Source of the DNA: Clostridium sp.
GTDB taxonomy: Bacteria > Bacillota > Clostridia > Lachnospirales > Lachnospiraceae
DNA length: 64,000 bases
Assembly: GCA_018377235.1 (NCBI GenBank)
Contig: JAGZZT010000013.1
Coordinates: 108,615 to 172,614 of the forward strand
Reading direction: 5' to 3'
The translations under genes and the position numbers were made by a program. Positions 19,386 through 27,199 of the stretch are shown one piece after another. The notes beneath the pieces are model-generated. The model had not been told where the DNA came from. It did no database searches and saw only the letters and a program-made list of their open reading frames with translations. Position 1 is the stretch's first letter. Every line of letters begins with the position of its first letter.

Positions 19386-20141
19386 TTACCTCCTTTTATT
19401 TTCAGCGGCCGCTCTGACAAAGGCATTAAAAATCTCAGCGTGCCCCTCATATTTCTCCTCCAGTCCTTCTGGATGCCACTGCACGCCCAGAGTAAAACCT
19501 TTGCGCCCTGGAATTTCCAGACATTCCGGAATTCCATTTCGATCTCTTGCTGTGATTTTGCCTCCCTCGCCCGGCGTTTTAATGCACTGATGGTGGTAGG
19601 AGTTTACTCTGTTTTCCGCTCCCATCAGCTTATCAATCAGAGAGCCTGACTCTTTTTCTATTGTATGTACCAGCACGTCCATTCTCTGTCCCTCCAGAAA
19701 ATGATTTCCTGCCTGAGCCACATCAATGTCTGCCACCAGACTGCCTCCGGTCGCGATATTTAAAAGCTGGCATCCGCGGCAGATTCCAAACACTGGGAAA
19801 TTATCCTTCTGAAGAGCCTTAGACATAAGAGAAAACTCCTGCTCATCCCGCTCTGTTGAAATCTCTCCAACTTTTTCTGTTACCGCCTCTCCATAGTAAA
19901 GGGGAGAAATATCGCCGCCGCCGGAAAAAAGAATCCCATCCACAGCGTCCACATAAGCCTCCGCTGTTCCAGGCTCTCCTGTAATAGGAAGCAGAACCGG
20001 GATTCCTCCCGCGCGCTTTACAGCCTGTACATAATGATCCGCCAAGGCCTGCCAGCTTTGTCCCTTTCCACCAATATGATTATCTATTCCCAGCTGGTCA
20101 TTTTTCACTAAATTCATCGTAATACCAATTAACGGCTTCAT
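19386..20141 (-). CDS. Gamma-glutamyl-gamma-aminobutyrate hydrolase family protein (peptidase C26)
   Basis: A 251-residue class I glutamine-amidotransferase-like hydrolase that cuts gamma-glutamyl amide bonds, as PuuD does for gamma-glutamyl-GABA. The nucleophile Cys is in PVFGICRGCQLLNI, the His-Glu pair in VQWHPEGLE, and the start PLIGITMN is typical. The ATG at 20141 is preceded by AGGAGG six bases away; a longer frame to 20186 lacks such a site. It opens the operon that continues into M20, DUF5058-like, the unnamed membrane protein and the EutH-like gene. Confidence 0.92.
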   Translation of the reverse strand: MKPLIGITMNLVKNDQLGIDNHIGGKGQSWQALADHYVQAVKRAGGIPVLLPITGEPGTAEAYVDAVDGILFSGGGDISPLYYGEAVTEKVGEISTERDEQEFSLMSKALQKDNFPVFGICRGCQLLNIATGGSLVADIDVAQAGNHFLEGQRMDVLVHTIEKESGSLIDKLMGAENRVNSYHHQCIKTPGEGGKITARDRNGIPECLEIPGRKGFTLGVQWHPEGLEEKYEGHAEIFNAFVRAAAENKRR

Positions 20142-20201
20142 CCTGTTCCTCCTAATAATATCTTTATCAACTATTGATTTTATCAACTATTATCTTTATT
20201 A

Positions 20202-20230
20202 ATCTTATCAGTAATTCAGGTATTCTTCAA
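20202..20230 (-). promoter_or_regulatory. Promoter of the C26-M20-DUF5058 operon
   Basis: TTGAAG (20225-20230), a 17-base spacer and TAAGAT (20202-20207) on the minus strand. Between it and the start codon are two copies of TTTATCAACTATT (20163-20175 and 20179-20191, 16 bases apart), a possible regulator site. Confidence 0.55.
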
Positions 20231-20384
20231 TCCCTTTCGTATTTTTCTGTATTTTACACAAAAAAATTGCAGTTTTTTCAGCATTTTTCACAATTCACAT
20301 TGTGGTTTTTGTTTTTTTATATACTCAGTTCAGTCCCTTTCGACATGTTTCTATTTCCCGCGAGTGTGCTTCCTGAGCGTGGCA

Positions 20385-20425
20385 TTTTTTATTACATAGG
20401 ACGCAATTTCCTATGTAATAAAAAA
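20385..20425. terminator. Perfect 17-bp inverted repeat, bidirectional terminator
   Basis: TTTTTTATTACATAGGA pairs without mismatch with its complement across a seven-base loop; the A and T runs are part of the stem. It lies in the 20142-20492 gap between the C26 promoter and the marR terminator. Confidence 0.6.
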
Positions 20426-20427
20426 AA

Positions 20428-20470
20428 GAAGCTGCTGCAGCTTCCATTTTCCGGTTCCTGCAACAGCTTC
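20428..20470 (-). terminator. Terminator of the rlmB-marR operon
   Basis: On the minus strand a 13-pair stem (GAAGCTGTTGCAG with CTGCAGCAGCTTC, one G-U) is followed directly by eight T residues, just after the marR stop codon at 20493. Confidence 0.85.
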
Positions 20471-20492
20471 CATTTAGGCTAATCCAGCTCTT

Positions 20493-20945
20493 CTATTTTT
20501 TTATCTCATAAGCGTAATCGCCCATTTTTTTCAAAAGACTGCCAAGCGTCCTGATCTCTGTTTCTGACAGACCGCTGCTCAGCCGTTTCCAATATTTCTC
20601 CTGAATCTCTCTGCTTTTTTCAGTCAGCTCTTTTCCCTGGGGTGTCAAATGCAGGTTATAATTGCGTCTGTTTTCTTCATCCCGTTCCTTATAGACGCAG
20701 CCTTTCTTCTCCAGCTCCCGCAGCACTCTCGAAAGTACGCTGGTTTCCATGGCAAGAGCATCGGCAACTGCCTTCTGGTTGTTCCCCTCATAGCGGAAAA
20801 TTCCCATTAGTACAATTGACTGCGCCACCGACAAATCCAATGTTTTCAGCTCTGCAGCCAAGTCTGCTCCTGATCGGCGGTAAAGGTAGGAAATATACTG
20901 CCCGCACGCCCCTATGCTCTCGACTGTCAGGTCTTTTTCCTTCAT
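20493..20945 (-). CDS. MarR family transcriptional regulator
   Basis: A 150-residue winged-helix repressor. The recognition part QKAVADALAMETSVLSRVLRELEKKG is followed by the wing DEENRRNYNLHLTPQGKELTE, and helices at both ends should form the dimer. It starts three bases after the rlmB stop, so it is cotranscribed with RNA-processing genes. No adjacent transporter or oxidoreductase offers an obvious target. The ligand is unknown. Confidence 0.9.
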   Translation of the reverse strand: MKEKDLTVESIGACGQYISYLYRRSGADLAAELKTLDLSVAQSIVLMGIFRYEGNNQKAVADALAMETSVLSRVLRELEKKGCVYKERDEENRRNYNLHLTPQGKELTEKSREIQEKYWKRLSSGLSETEIRTLGSLLKKMGDYAYEIKK

Positions 20946-20948
20946 ATG

Positions 20949-21692
20949 CTATCCCATCACTCTCTGGCGCACGATCTCATAGGCCAAAACTCCGGCTGCT
21001 ACTGAAGCGTTCAGGGAATCAATGTCTCCCTTCATGGGGATGGACGCGATCATGTCGCATTTTTCCTTCACCAGCCGGCTGACTCCCTCGCCCTCATTTC
21101 CAATGACAAGGCCGATGGGTCCTTTTAAATTCAGTCTGTACATACTCTCTCCGCCCATATCGGCGCAGACAAACCAGAGTCCCTTTTCCTTCAGCTCTTC
21201 GATTGTGGCAGAAAGGTTCGTCACCTTGGCCACTGGCGTATAATTCAAAGCTCCGGCAGAGGTTTTCGCCACTACGGCAGTCAGACCCACTGCCCTTCTC
21301 TTTGGAATAATCACACCGTGAGCTCCAGCCAGATTAGCAGTTCTGATAATCGCGCCCAGGTTGTGGGGATCCTCAATGCCGTCCAGAATAAACAAAAACG
21401 GCGGCTCTCCCTTTTCCTCGGCAGCCTTGAGCATATCCTCCACCTCCGCATACTTGTAGGCGGCGGCATGGGCGATGACGCCCTGGTGTTTTCCCGTCTC
21501 GGACAGCTGATCCAGACGCTCCTTCGTCACATAGTTAATGATCGTGTCCTGCTTTCTGGCCTCTCTTGTAATACTTTTCACCGGACCGTCCTGACAGCCG
21601 TCCAGCACATACAGCTTATCGATTGTTTTTCCAGAACGAAAAGCCTCCAGCACGGCGTTTCGCCCTTCTATGGTAAGTTCCTCATATCTCAT
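20949..21692 (-). CDS. rlmB: 23S rRNA (guanosine-2'-O)-methyltransferase RlmB
   Basis: A 247-residue SPOUT (TrmH-type) methyltransferase that modifies G2251-equivalent in 23S rRNA. The substrate-binding N-domain starts TIEGRNAVLEAFRSG. The three SPOUT motifs are DPHNLGAIIRTANLAGAHG, GLVIGNEGEGVS and IPMKGDIDSLNASVAAGVL, all complete. Length is normal. It follows mrnC by four bases in the usual Firmicutes order cysS-mrnC-rlmB. Confidence 0.95.
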   Translation of the reverse strand: MRYEELTIEGRNAVLEAFRSGKTIDKLYVLDGCQDGPVKSITREARKQDTIINYVTKERLDQLSETGKHQGVIAHAAAYKYAEVEDMLKAAEEKGEPPFLFILDGIEDPHNLGAIIRTANLAGAHGVIIPKRRAVGLTAVVAKTSAGALNYTPVAKVTNLSATIEELKEKGLWFVCADMGGESMYRLNLKGPIGLVIGNEGEGVSRLVKEKCDMIASIPMKGDIDSLNASVAAGVLAYEIVRQRVMG

Positions 21693-21696
21693 CTTT

Positions 21697-22137
21697 TTAT
21701 TCTCCTGCTTTAAATTTCCCCAGACGTTCCAGCCCCAGGCCCAAAAGCTCTGCCAGTCTCTCCAGTCTGCCCTGCAGATACAGATAACCTATCAGAGCCT
21801 CGAAGCCTGTAGCCATCCTGTACTCCTTCATAGTGGCGTGCTTGGCCATAGTCACAGACTTAGCGTTTCTGCCCCGGCGGTAAACAGATTTTTCCTCCTC
21901 TGTCAATTCATCCTCTATAGCAATCAGAAACTCCATCTGAGTTCCCGCTTTCACCAGCGAAGCACTCTCCCTGTGCATCTTGTTCACCTGCCGGTTTCCC
22001 TCGTTGACTACCAGTGTACGGATCGCCAGCTCATACACCGCATCCCCCAGATACGCCAGCACAAGGGGAGAATAGGAGGCGGCATCCGCCTCCTTAAGCC
22101 TCAGCGCCTCCTTAAAGCAGTTTAGACTCTCTTCCAT
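21697..22137 (-). CDS. mrnC: Mini-ribonuclease 3
   Basis: A 146-residue RNase III-like endonuclease without a double-stranded RNA-binding domain; it matures 23S rRNA. The catalytic segment LAYLGDAVYELAIR is present. It overlaps the end of cysS by 16 bases and is followed by rlmB after four, typical of translational coupling in Firmicutes. Confidence 0.94.
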   Translation of the reverse strand: MEESLNCFKEALRLKEADAASYSPLVLAYLGDAVYELAIRTLVVNEGNRQVNKMHRESASLVKAGTQMEFLIAIEDELTEEEKSVYRRGRNAKSVTMAKHATMKEYRMATGFEALIGYLYLQGRLERLAELLGLGLERLGKFKAGE

Positions 22138-23531
22138 TTAACGCCCTCTCTGGTGTCCTCCAGAACGATTCCCATGTCGAGAAGTTTTCCGCGGATCTCA
22201 TCGGCCAGAGCAAAGTTCTTAGACTTTCTAGCCTGCTGTCTGGCTTCGATCATGGCCTCGATCTCGCTGTCCAGCGCCTCTGTTTTCTTCTCTGTAACAA
22301 TTCCCAGAACGCTGCAGAGAGTTTCAATCTCTTTCTTGAGATCTGCCAGATAAGCCTTGCTGCTCTCCTCGCAAATCGTGGAGTTGCTCAGCTTCACCAG
22401 CTCAAACACAGCGGAAATCGCATCAGCCGTATTGAAATCATCGTCCATAGCTGTCTCGAATTTCTTCACCAGTTCCGCCTTGAACTCCAGATTCTTCTTC
22501 TCCTCCTCAGACAGCTCCTTCTCAGCCGCTCTGGACAACAGATCATTTAAACGCTCCACGCCTGTGAGAATTCTCTCCAGACCGTTTCTGGAAGCCTCCA
22601 TCAGCTCTGCGCTGAAATTTAACGGGCTTCTGTAGTGAGCGCTCAGCATAAAGAAACGCAGCACCTGTAAATCATACTGCTCAGAAATCTCACGCACTGT
22701 ACGGAAGTTGCCCAGGGATTTAGACATCTTCTTATTGTCAATATTCAAAAATGCATTATGCATCCAGTAGGTCGCAAACGGCTTTCCATTAGCCGCCTCG
22801 CTCTGGGCGATCTCATTCTCATGGTGAGGGAATACCAAATCCTCTCCTCCTGCATGGATATCAATAGACTCTCCCAGATATTTCTTGGACATAACAGAAC
22901 ACTCAATGTGCCAGCCCGGACGTCCCTGACACCATGGAGACTCCCAGAATGGCTCTCCGTCTTTCTTCGGCTTCCAGAGCACGAAATCGGTGGGATCCTC
23001 CTTGTCCTCCTCTCCTGTCACCTTAATCTCGCGGAAACCTGACTGCAGATCTTCCAGATTCTTGTGAGACAGTTTTCCGTATTCCTTAAAGGACTTGGTA
23101 CGGAAATAAACGGTTCCGTCCTTCGCCACATAGGCGTGGCCCTTTTCAATCAACGTCTCAATCATCTCCTGCATTCCGCAGATCTCCTCTGTCGCCTTCG
23201 GATGCACGGTAGCAGGCTTTACGTTCATCATTTCCATATCCTTTTTGCACTCGGCAATGTAGCGTTCGGAAATAGTCTGGGCGTCCACGCCCTCCTCGAT
23301 AGCCTTCTTGATAATCTTATCGTCTACATCTGTGAAGTTGGAAACATAGTTGACCTCATAGCCCCTGTATTCAAAATAACGTCTAACCGTATCAAATACA
23401 ATCATAGGCCTTGCATTTCCAATGTGGATAAAATTGTATACGGTAGGGCCGCACACATACATCTTTACTTTTCCTTCCTCCAGCGGGACAAATTCTTCCT
23501 TCCGTCTGGACAGGGTATTAAAAATTTTCAT
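22122..23531 (-). CDS. cysS: Cysteinyl-tRNA synthetase
   Basis: A 469-residue class I synthetase that charges tRNA-Cys. [16 protein letters not shown] contains the zinc Cys and the HIGH motif; WHIECSVMS and the [20 protein letters not shown] region follow, and KKMSKSLGN is the second signature. Length is normal. It lies 67 bases after ispF. No T-box is visible in the short gap, so it is likely read from the upstream promoter. Confidence 0.96.
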   Translation of the reverse strand: MKIFNTLSRRKEEFVPLEEGKVKMYVCGPTVYNFIHIGNARPMIVFDTVRRYFEYRGYEVNYVSNFTDVDDKIIKKAIEEGVDAQTISERYIAECKKDMEMMNVKPATVHPKATEEICGMQEMIETLIEKGHAYVAKDGTVYFRTKSFKEYGKLSHKNLEDLQSGFREIKVTGEEDKEDPTDFVLWKPKKDGEPFWESPWCQGRPGWHIECSVMSKKYLGESIDIHAGGEDLVFPHHENEIAQSEAANGKPFATYWMHNAFLNIDNKKMSKSLGNFRTVREISEQYDLQVLRFFMLSAHYRSPLNFSAELMEASRNGLERILTGVERLNDLLSRAAEKELSEEEKKNLEFKAELVKKFETAMDDDFNTADAISAVFELVKLSNSTICEESSKAYLADLKKEIETLCSVLGIVTEKKTEALDSEIEAMIEARQQARKSKNFALADEIRGKLLDMGIVLEDTREGVKWKRV

Positions 23532-23598
23532 CGCTTTTCTCCTCTACAAAATCGTTCTTCTGTTCGCAATCGCTCAGCTATACCAGTTTTTGTGATGT

Positions 23599-24150
23599 TT
23601 AACGTCCGCAGCCCCCATTGGGGCAGCATCCTCCACACCCGGCTGACGTCATCATCTCTCTATCATAACAATAGTTATCCACTTCCGTCAACAGTGTAAT
23701 AGCCTGCGCAGAAATTCCCTGACCTGATCCCGTAAAACCAAGCCCCTCCTCTGTAGTGGCCTTCACACTGACTCTGCCTGGAGCAATTCCAAGAGCGCTG
23801 GCAATGTTCTCCGCCATCTGAGGCCTGTAAGGCAGAAGCTTCGGCCTCTGGGCAATCACTGTAGCATCAATGTTTTCTATCACATAATTATGCTCTGACA
23901 AAATACGGCCGACCTGTTTCAGCAGTTCAATACTGGATGCACCTGCGTAGGAAGGATCTGTATCAGGAAAATGCTGTCCTATATCTCCCAGGGCGGCGGC
24001 TCCCAAAAGCGCGTCCATCACTGCATGAACCAGCACATCTGCATCAGAGTGGCCCAGCAGTCCCTTCTCATAGGGAATCTTTACGCCTCCTAAAATCAAA
24101 TCACGTCCCTCTGTCAATTTATGGACATCATAGCCCTGTCCAATTCTCAT
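23599..24150 (-). CDS. ispF: 2-C-methyl-D-erythritol 2,4-cyclodiphosphate synthase with Cys-rich tail
   Basis: An enzyme of the MEP isoprenoid pathway that forms the cyclic diphosphate. The metal-binding start GYDVHKL and [18 protein letters not shown] are intact, as are [10 protein letters not shown] and the late [15 protein letters not shown]. The protein is 183 residues; usual IspF is about 157-160. The extra 25 residues carry five Cys and end [13 protein letters not shown], which looks like a metal- or thiol-binding tail. It lies 24 bases after the lipid-kinase-like gene and before cysS. Confidence 0.93.
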   Translation of the reverse strand: MRIGQGYDVHKLTEGRDLILGGVKIPYEKGLLGHSDADVLVHAVMDALLGAAALGDIGQHFPDTDPSYAGASSIELLKQVGRILSEHNYVIENIDATVIAQRPKLLPYRPQMAENIASALGIAPGRVSVKATTEEGLGFTGSGQGISAQAITLLTEVDNYCYDREMMTSAGCGGCCPNGGCGR

Positions 24151-24174
24151 ACCATGTTCCTCCTGCTTTCTGCA

Positions 24175-25128
24175 TTATACAATTACTCTTATTTTTCTCT
24201 CAATACACTGAATTTCCAGATCGTTCTGAAACCGGCATCTCTCTCCGTCTGTATGAACTGCTGCAGGCCGATCCATATGAATTTTCGCTTCCCTGCACTC
24301 ATATATGCGGACTCCTTTTCTTTTCACAAAGCGCGGAAGCCTTGTCCGGATCAGCATAGGAATTAAGCGCAGCTTCGATGAATGGCTTGCCACGCAAATC
24401 GCCAGTTTTCCATCTCCTGGATCCGTTCCAGGAGCAAAATAAAAGCCTCCGCCCTCTGAAGGGTGAATATGGGCGGAAACAAAGTACATATGATTAAACT
24501 CTATCTTTCTCGTCCTGTCCAGCAGAATATAACCCCTGGACGGTTTCGCCTTCATAAACTGCCAGATTCCTCCTGCCAAATACCGAAACCTTTTAATAAG
24601 ACGGCGGACAGCCCCAAATCGGCGGCATAGCCGCTCAGTTTCTGCGCCGGGTCGATCGCCGGATACATCTTTGCAGACTGCGGCTGTCAGCCCCATTCCC
24701 GCGCTCACTGCAAATCGGCGGTGCCGCAGGGAATCCTCACCATAGGTGACCAGTCCATAATCCAGATACCTGTATTGCCTGGGAGAAAAAATTCTGCGCA
24801 GACATCTTCTGGGGCTTGAAGGCAGGCGCAGACTTTTCGCTAAATCTTTCCTGCTTCCTGCCGGAATATAGCCAAGCGTCACATTTTCTCCCAGATTCAG
24901 GCCATCCAGCACCTCGCCGAAGGTATCATCTGCTCCCACCACTACAATCGTCTGCCCGGTACCTCTTCCCCTGGTCAGCTCTCCCGCTATTTTCGATGCC
25001 TGTCCGGAGCCCTCTGCCATAAATGCCCGGTACTCTGTGCCTTCACATACAAGCTGCTGTTCTATTTTCTTCCATATCCTGAGACCGCGCCCGCAGCCGG
25101 AACAGGGATTTACGATAAAACAATACAT
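24175..25128 (-). CDS. Diacylglycerol kinase-family protein with altered nucleotide-binding loop
   Basis: A 317-residue protein of the YegS/DgkB fold. It starts FIVNPCSGCGRG, the usual NPxSG-type opening, and has the C-terminal beta-sandwich with IHMDRPAAVHTDGERC. The hallmark loop GGDGTxNE is changed to GADDTFGE and the GTGND motif to GSRKD, so ATP binding or catalysis may be altered. It opens the operon leading to ispF and cysS. If active it would phosphorylate a membrane lipid on the inner face; it could equally be a non-catalytic relative. Confidence 0.78.
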   Translation of the reverse strand: MYCFIVNPCSGCGRGLRIWKKIEQQLVCEGTEYRAFMAEGSGQASKIAGELTRGRGTGQTIVVVGADDTFGEVLDGLNLGENVTLGYIPAGSRKDLAKSLRLPSSPRRCLRRIFSPRQYRYLDYGLVTYGEDSLRHRRFAVSAGMGLTAAVCKDVSGDRPGAETERLCRRFGAVRRLIKRFRYLAGGIWQFMKAKPSRGYILLDRTRKIEFNHMYFVSAHIHPSEGGGFYFAPGTDPGDGKLAICVASHSSKLRLIPMLIRTRLPRFVKRKGVRIYECREAKIHMDRPAAVHTDGERCRFQNDLEIQCIERKIRVIV

Positions 25129-25148
25129 AACGGCCTCCGTCTATTTCT

Positions 25149-25282
25149 ATATCTGACGATATTATGTCATGTCCGCTCTGCGGACATGAGCCTCCCGCAG
25201 ATGCGCACGGTTTAGTCTTGTGTCTGCTTCGCCTGTGCTCGCTTAAACCGGCTCGATATAATATCTGACGATATTATATCAT
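25149..25282. repeat. Structured intergenic repeat, copy A
   Basis: About 134 bases bounded by near-identical 22-base direct repeats containing ATATCTGACGATATTAT. Inside are a ten-pair hairpin (25167-25189), a CGGTTTA/TAAACCG stem (25208-25214 with 25244-25250) and a terminal palindrome (25255-25265 with 25270-25280). A second copy is at 36849-36977. Stem positions that differ between copies change on both sides and keep pairing. It fills most of the gap between the lipid-kinase-like gene and tRNA-Val. Confidence 0.8.
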
Positions 25283-25334
25283 ATATGAAATAAAAAACTA
25301 AGAAAATTTCTATTAAAAAATCTAAAATAAAGTA

Positions 25335-25363
25335 TTGACATTCTCCGGAAAGTATATTATACT
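25335..25363 (+). promoter_or_regulatory. Promoter of the tRNA-Val/tRNA-Met pair
   Basis: TTGACA (25335-25340), a 17-base spacer and TATACT (25358-25363), 32 bases before tRNA-Val. Confidence 0.8.
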
Positions 25364-25395
25364 GTCTAAGCAGTCGCAAATGAGCGACAGCGAAT

Positions 25396-25468
25396 GGGGT
25401 CTTAGCTCAGCTGGGAGAGCATCTGCCTTACAAGCAGAGGGTCATAGGTTCGAGCCCTATAGGCCCCA
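25396..25468 (+). tRNA. tRNA-Val (UAC)
   Basis: A 73-base tRNA without encoded CCA. The acceptor GGGGTCT pairs with AGGCCCC (with a G-T pair), the anticodon stem CTGCC/GCAG encloses the loop CTTACAA with anticodon TAC, and the T-loop is GGTTCGAGCC. It is 14 bases upstream of the first tRNA-Met and shares its promoter and terminator. Confidence 0.94.
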
Positions 25469-25482
25469 TTTATATGAAATAT

Positions 25483-25556
25483 GGCGGAATAGCTCAGTTG
25501 GCTAGAGCATACGGTTCATACCCGTAGTGTCGAGAGTTCGAATCTCCCTTCCGCTA
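25483..25556 (+). tRNA. tRNA-Met (CAU), copy 1
   Basis: A 74-base tRNA without encoded CCA. The anticodon loop TTCATAC carries CAT. GGCGGAA pairs with TTCCGCT, closing with G-T. The CAT anticodon could also belong to a lysidine-modified tRNA-Ile2; the sequence alone does not decide this. The same gene occurs again at 26130-26203 with no difference in the tRNA body. Confidence 0.9.
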
Positions 25557-25563
25557 TTTGAAG

Positions 25564-25598
25564 GCTCTTGATTTTTCAAGAGCTTTTTATTTTTTTCA
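25564..25598 (+). terminator. Terminator of the first tRNA cluster
   Basis: GCTCTTGA pairs with TCAAGAGC around a four-base loop, then TTTTTATTTTTTT. The same hairpin follows the second tRNA-Met. Confidence 0.85.
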
Positions 25599-25611
25599 TT
25601 AACCGGATAAT

Positions 25612-25656
25612 TGAAAAATATCCATCCAAGATACCACATTATCTCAGATGGATATT
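25612..25656 (-). terminator. Terminator of the small coiled-coil gene
   Basis: AATATCCATC and GATGGATATT pair, with an inner TGAGATA/TATCTTG helix, followed by TTTTC on the minus strand, just after the stop codon at 25687. Confidence 0.6.
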
Positions 25657-25686
25657 ATCCAGGTGCTCTTTCCTCTTCTTCAGCCG

Positions 25687-25929
25687 TTACTTGGCTGCAT
25701 TCAGATTTTCTTTCTCAATTATGTTCTTTAACTGCTCTACCGTCACACCGCTTTCAGAAATGAATTCAGCAATTGCCGTCAGCTCAGAGGTCTTTAATTC
25801 CTCCTCTAATTTTCTTTTCTCTGCCTTTAAGCCCTTCAGTGTTCCCTCTATTTTACTAATTTTTTCATCAATTTTTTCCAACTGTGACTTAATGATTTCG
25901 CTCTGTGTTCTTCTAACTCCTCTTGCCAT
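25687..25929 (-). CDS. Small coiled-coil protein of unknown function
   Basis: An 80-residue, highly charged protein. Residues 10-48 form a heptad-like coiled coil (IDEKISKIEGTLKGLKAEKR), and the C-terminus (ITAIAEFISES-type helix, then VTVEQLKNIIEKEN) is a second amphipathic part. The start MARGVRRT is basic. It has a fair ribosome binding site (AAGGGAG) and its own terminator, so it appears real. It resembles small proteins carried by Clostridia mobile elements, such as DUF4315-type proteins, but I cannot assign a family. It lies between two copies of tRNA-Met, which may be a trace of integration or duplication. Confidence 0.7.
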   Translation of the reverse strand: MARGVRRTQSEIIKSQLEKIDEKISKIEGTLKGLKAEKRKLEEELKTSELTAIAEFISESGVTVEQLKNIIEKENLNAAK

Positions 25930-26080
25930 AATAAATACTCCCTTCTATTTTGTTCTTTTTCTATAGAATACCATAGTAGAAAACTTTTTACAAGAAAATC
26001 TCTATCTATAAATAAATCGCAGGAAAAATTATGTTTTTCCTGAATATGAAAAATTTTTTGTCAAAACATTCAATTTTCGG

Positions 26081-26109
26081 TTGACATTTCCCGAAAAACA
26101 TGGTATCTT
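26081..26109 (+). promoter_or_regulatory. Promoter of tRNA-Met copy 2
   Basis: TTGACA (26081-26086), a 17-base spacer and TATCTT (26104-26109), 20 bases before the tRNA. The sequence upstream differs from that of copy 1, so the second tRNA has its own promoter. Confidence 0.75.
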
Positions 26110-26129
26110 AATAAAGCGTTAAGCAGTGC

Positions 26130-26203
26130 GGCGGAATAGCTCAGTTGGCTAGAGCATACGGTTCATACCCGTAGTGTCGAGAGTTCGAATCTCCCTTCCG
26201 CTA
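26130..26203 (+). tRNA. tRNA-Met (CAU), copy 2
   Basis: Identical to the tRNA at 25483-25556 over all 74 bases, anticodon CAT in loop TTCATAC. The downstream terminator is also nearly the same, with two substitutions in the joined segment of about 115 bases. Confidence 0.9.
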
Positions 26204-26210
26204 CTTGAAA

Positions 26211-26245
26211 GCTCTTGATTTTTCAAGAGCTTTTTATTTTTCCAG
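26211..26245 (+). terminator. Terminator of tRNA-Met copy 2
   Basis: GCTCTTGA / TCAAGAGC hairpin with TTTTTATTTTT tail, the same as the one at 25564. Confidence 0.85.
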
Positions 26246-26408
26246 ATCACTGTCTGTTCCCCAGGTCACAATCCACTCATCTGGGGCTTACGTTTTTATT
26301 AACCTTTTCTAAACTCCCTTGAACCCATTTCCTGAATGTGCTATAATCTCCCAAAGTTATTAAAATAATGTTAATATGATTCTGTGTCCTTATTAAGGAG
26401 TGATGAAT

Positions 26409-27077
26409 ATGAGTTCGTTTAAAAAAATAGTCAAAAAATACGGCCATATCTGGATTATGGCTTACTTTGCCATCTATCTTCCATGGTTTCTGTATCTTGA
26501 AAAACATGTGACGACCCACTACCATGTTATGCACAGCGTGGTGGATGACTGGATTCCTTTCAGCGAGTATTTTATCATCCCCTATTTTCTCTGGTTTGCG
26601 TATATTGCAGCAGTGGTTCTCTGGTTCTTTTTTACCAACCGGGAGGACTATTACCGTGTCTGTATTCTCCTGTTTACAGGGATGACTCTAAGTCTTTTAA
26701 TCAGTACCCTTTTTCCAAACGGCACTGATTTCAGGCCTTACGTTGACCCGGAGAAAAATATTTTTACAAAGGCAGTATCTCTTCTGTATGCTGCAGATAC
26801 CTGCACAAATGTTTTTCCAAGCATTCATGTTTATAACTCCGTGGCCGTGCATATCGGAATCATCCGAAGCGAACAATTTAAGAACAACCGGACTGTACGC
26901 CTGATTTCCGGAGTCCTTATGGTTTCCATCTGTATGTCCACCGTATTTTTAAAGCAGCATTCCATCATTGATGTGGCAGGCGCTCTCCTTCTATGCGGCG
27001 CCGTTTACCCCCTGGTCTACTCTCCAGACGCTCAGAGATCCCACGAAAATGATCAGGAGGGTGTTTTAATACGCTGA
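26409..27077 (+). CDS. PAP2 superfamily membrane phosphatase
   Basis: A 222-residue protein with about six spans. The acid-phosphatase motifs are present: a first motif NGTDFRP near residue 110, PSIHVYNSV (the SxxH motif) and KQHSIIDVAGA with the catalytic His. Such proteins dephosphorylate lipid diphosphates or phosphatidates at the outer membrane face. The ATG at 26409 is eight bases after AAGGAG; nearer starts at 26400 and 26403 lie too close to it. It stands alone with a strong terminator after it. The substrate is unknown. Confidence 0.82.
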   Translation: MSSFKKIVKKYGHIWIMAYFAIYLPWFLYLEKHVTTHYHVMHSVVDDWIPFSEYFIIPYFLWFAYIAAVVLWFFFTNREDYYRVCILLFTGMTLSLLISTLFPNGTDFRPYVDPEKNIFTKAVSLLYAADTCTNVFPSIHVYNSVAVHIGIIRSEQFKNNRTVRLISGVLMVSICMSTVFLKQHSIIDVAGALLLCGAVYPLVYSPDAQRSHENDQEGVLIR

Positions 27078-27128
27078 TATTTCAAAAGGAATTCCGAAAA
27101 AATCCCATTTAAAATCCATAAACGGCAG

Positions 27129-27171
27129 CTGCCGGGCATCTGACCAAATGTCAGATACCCGGCAGTTTTTT
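27129..27171 (+). terminator. Terminator of the PAP2 gene
   Basis: CTGCCGGGCATCTGAC pairs with GTCAGATACCCGGCAG (one G-U type mismatch), followed by TTTTTT. Confidence 0.85.
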
Positions 27172-27199
27172 GTGAAAAAAATCTTTTTTGAATACAGGA

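Noticed and set aside
23532..23598. T-box in front of cysS
   Set aside because: The gap of 67 bases is too short and has no GGTGGTACC-type motif.
25149..26245. CRISPR-like array
   Set aside because: The repeats are a single structured element and two tRNA genes; there is no regular spacer pattern and no cas gene.
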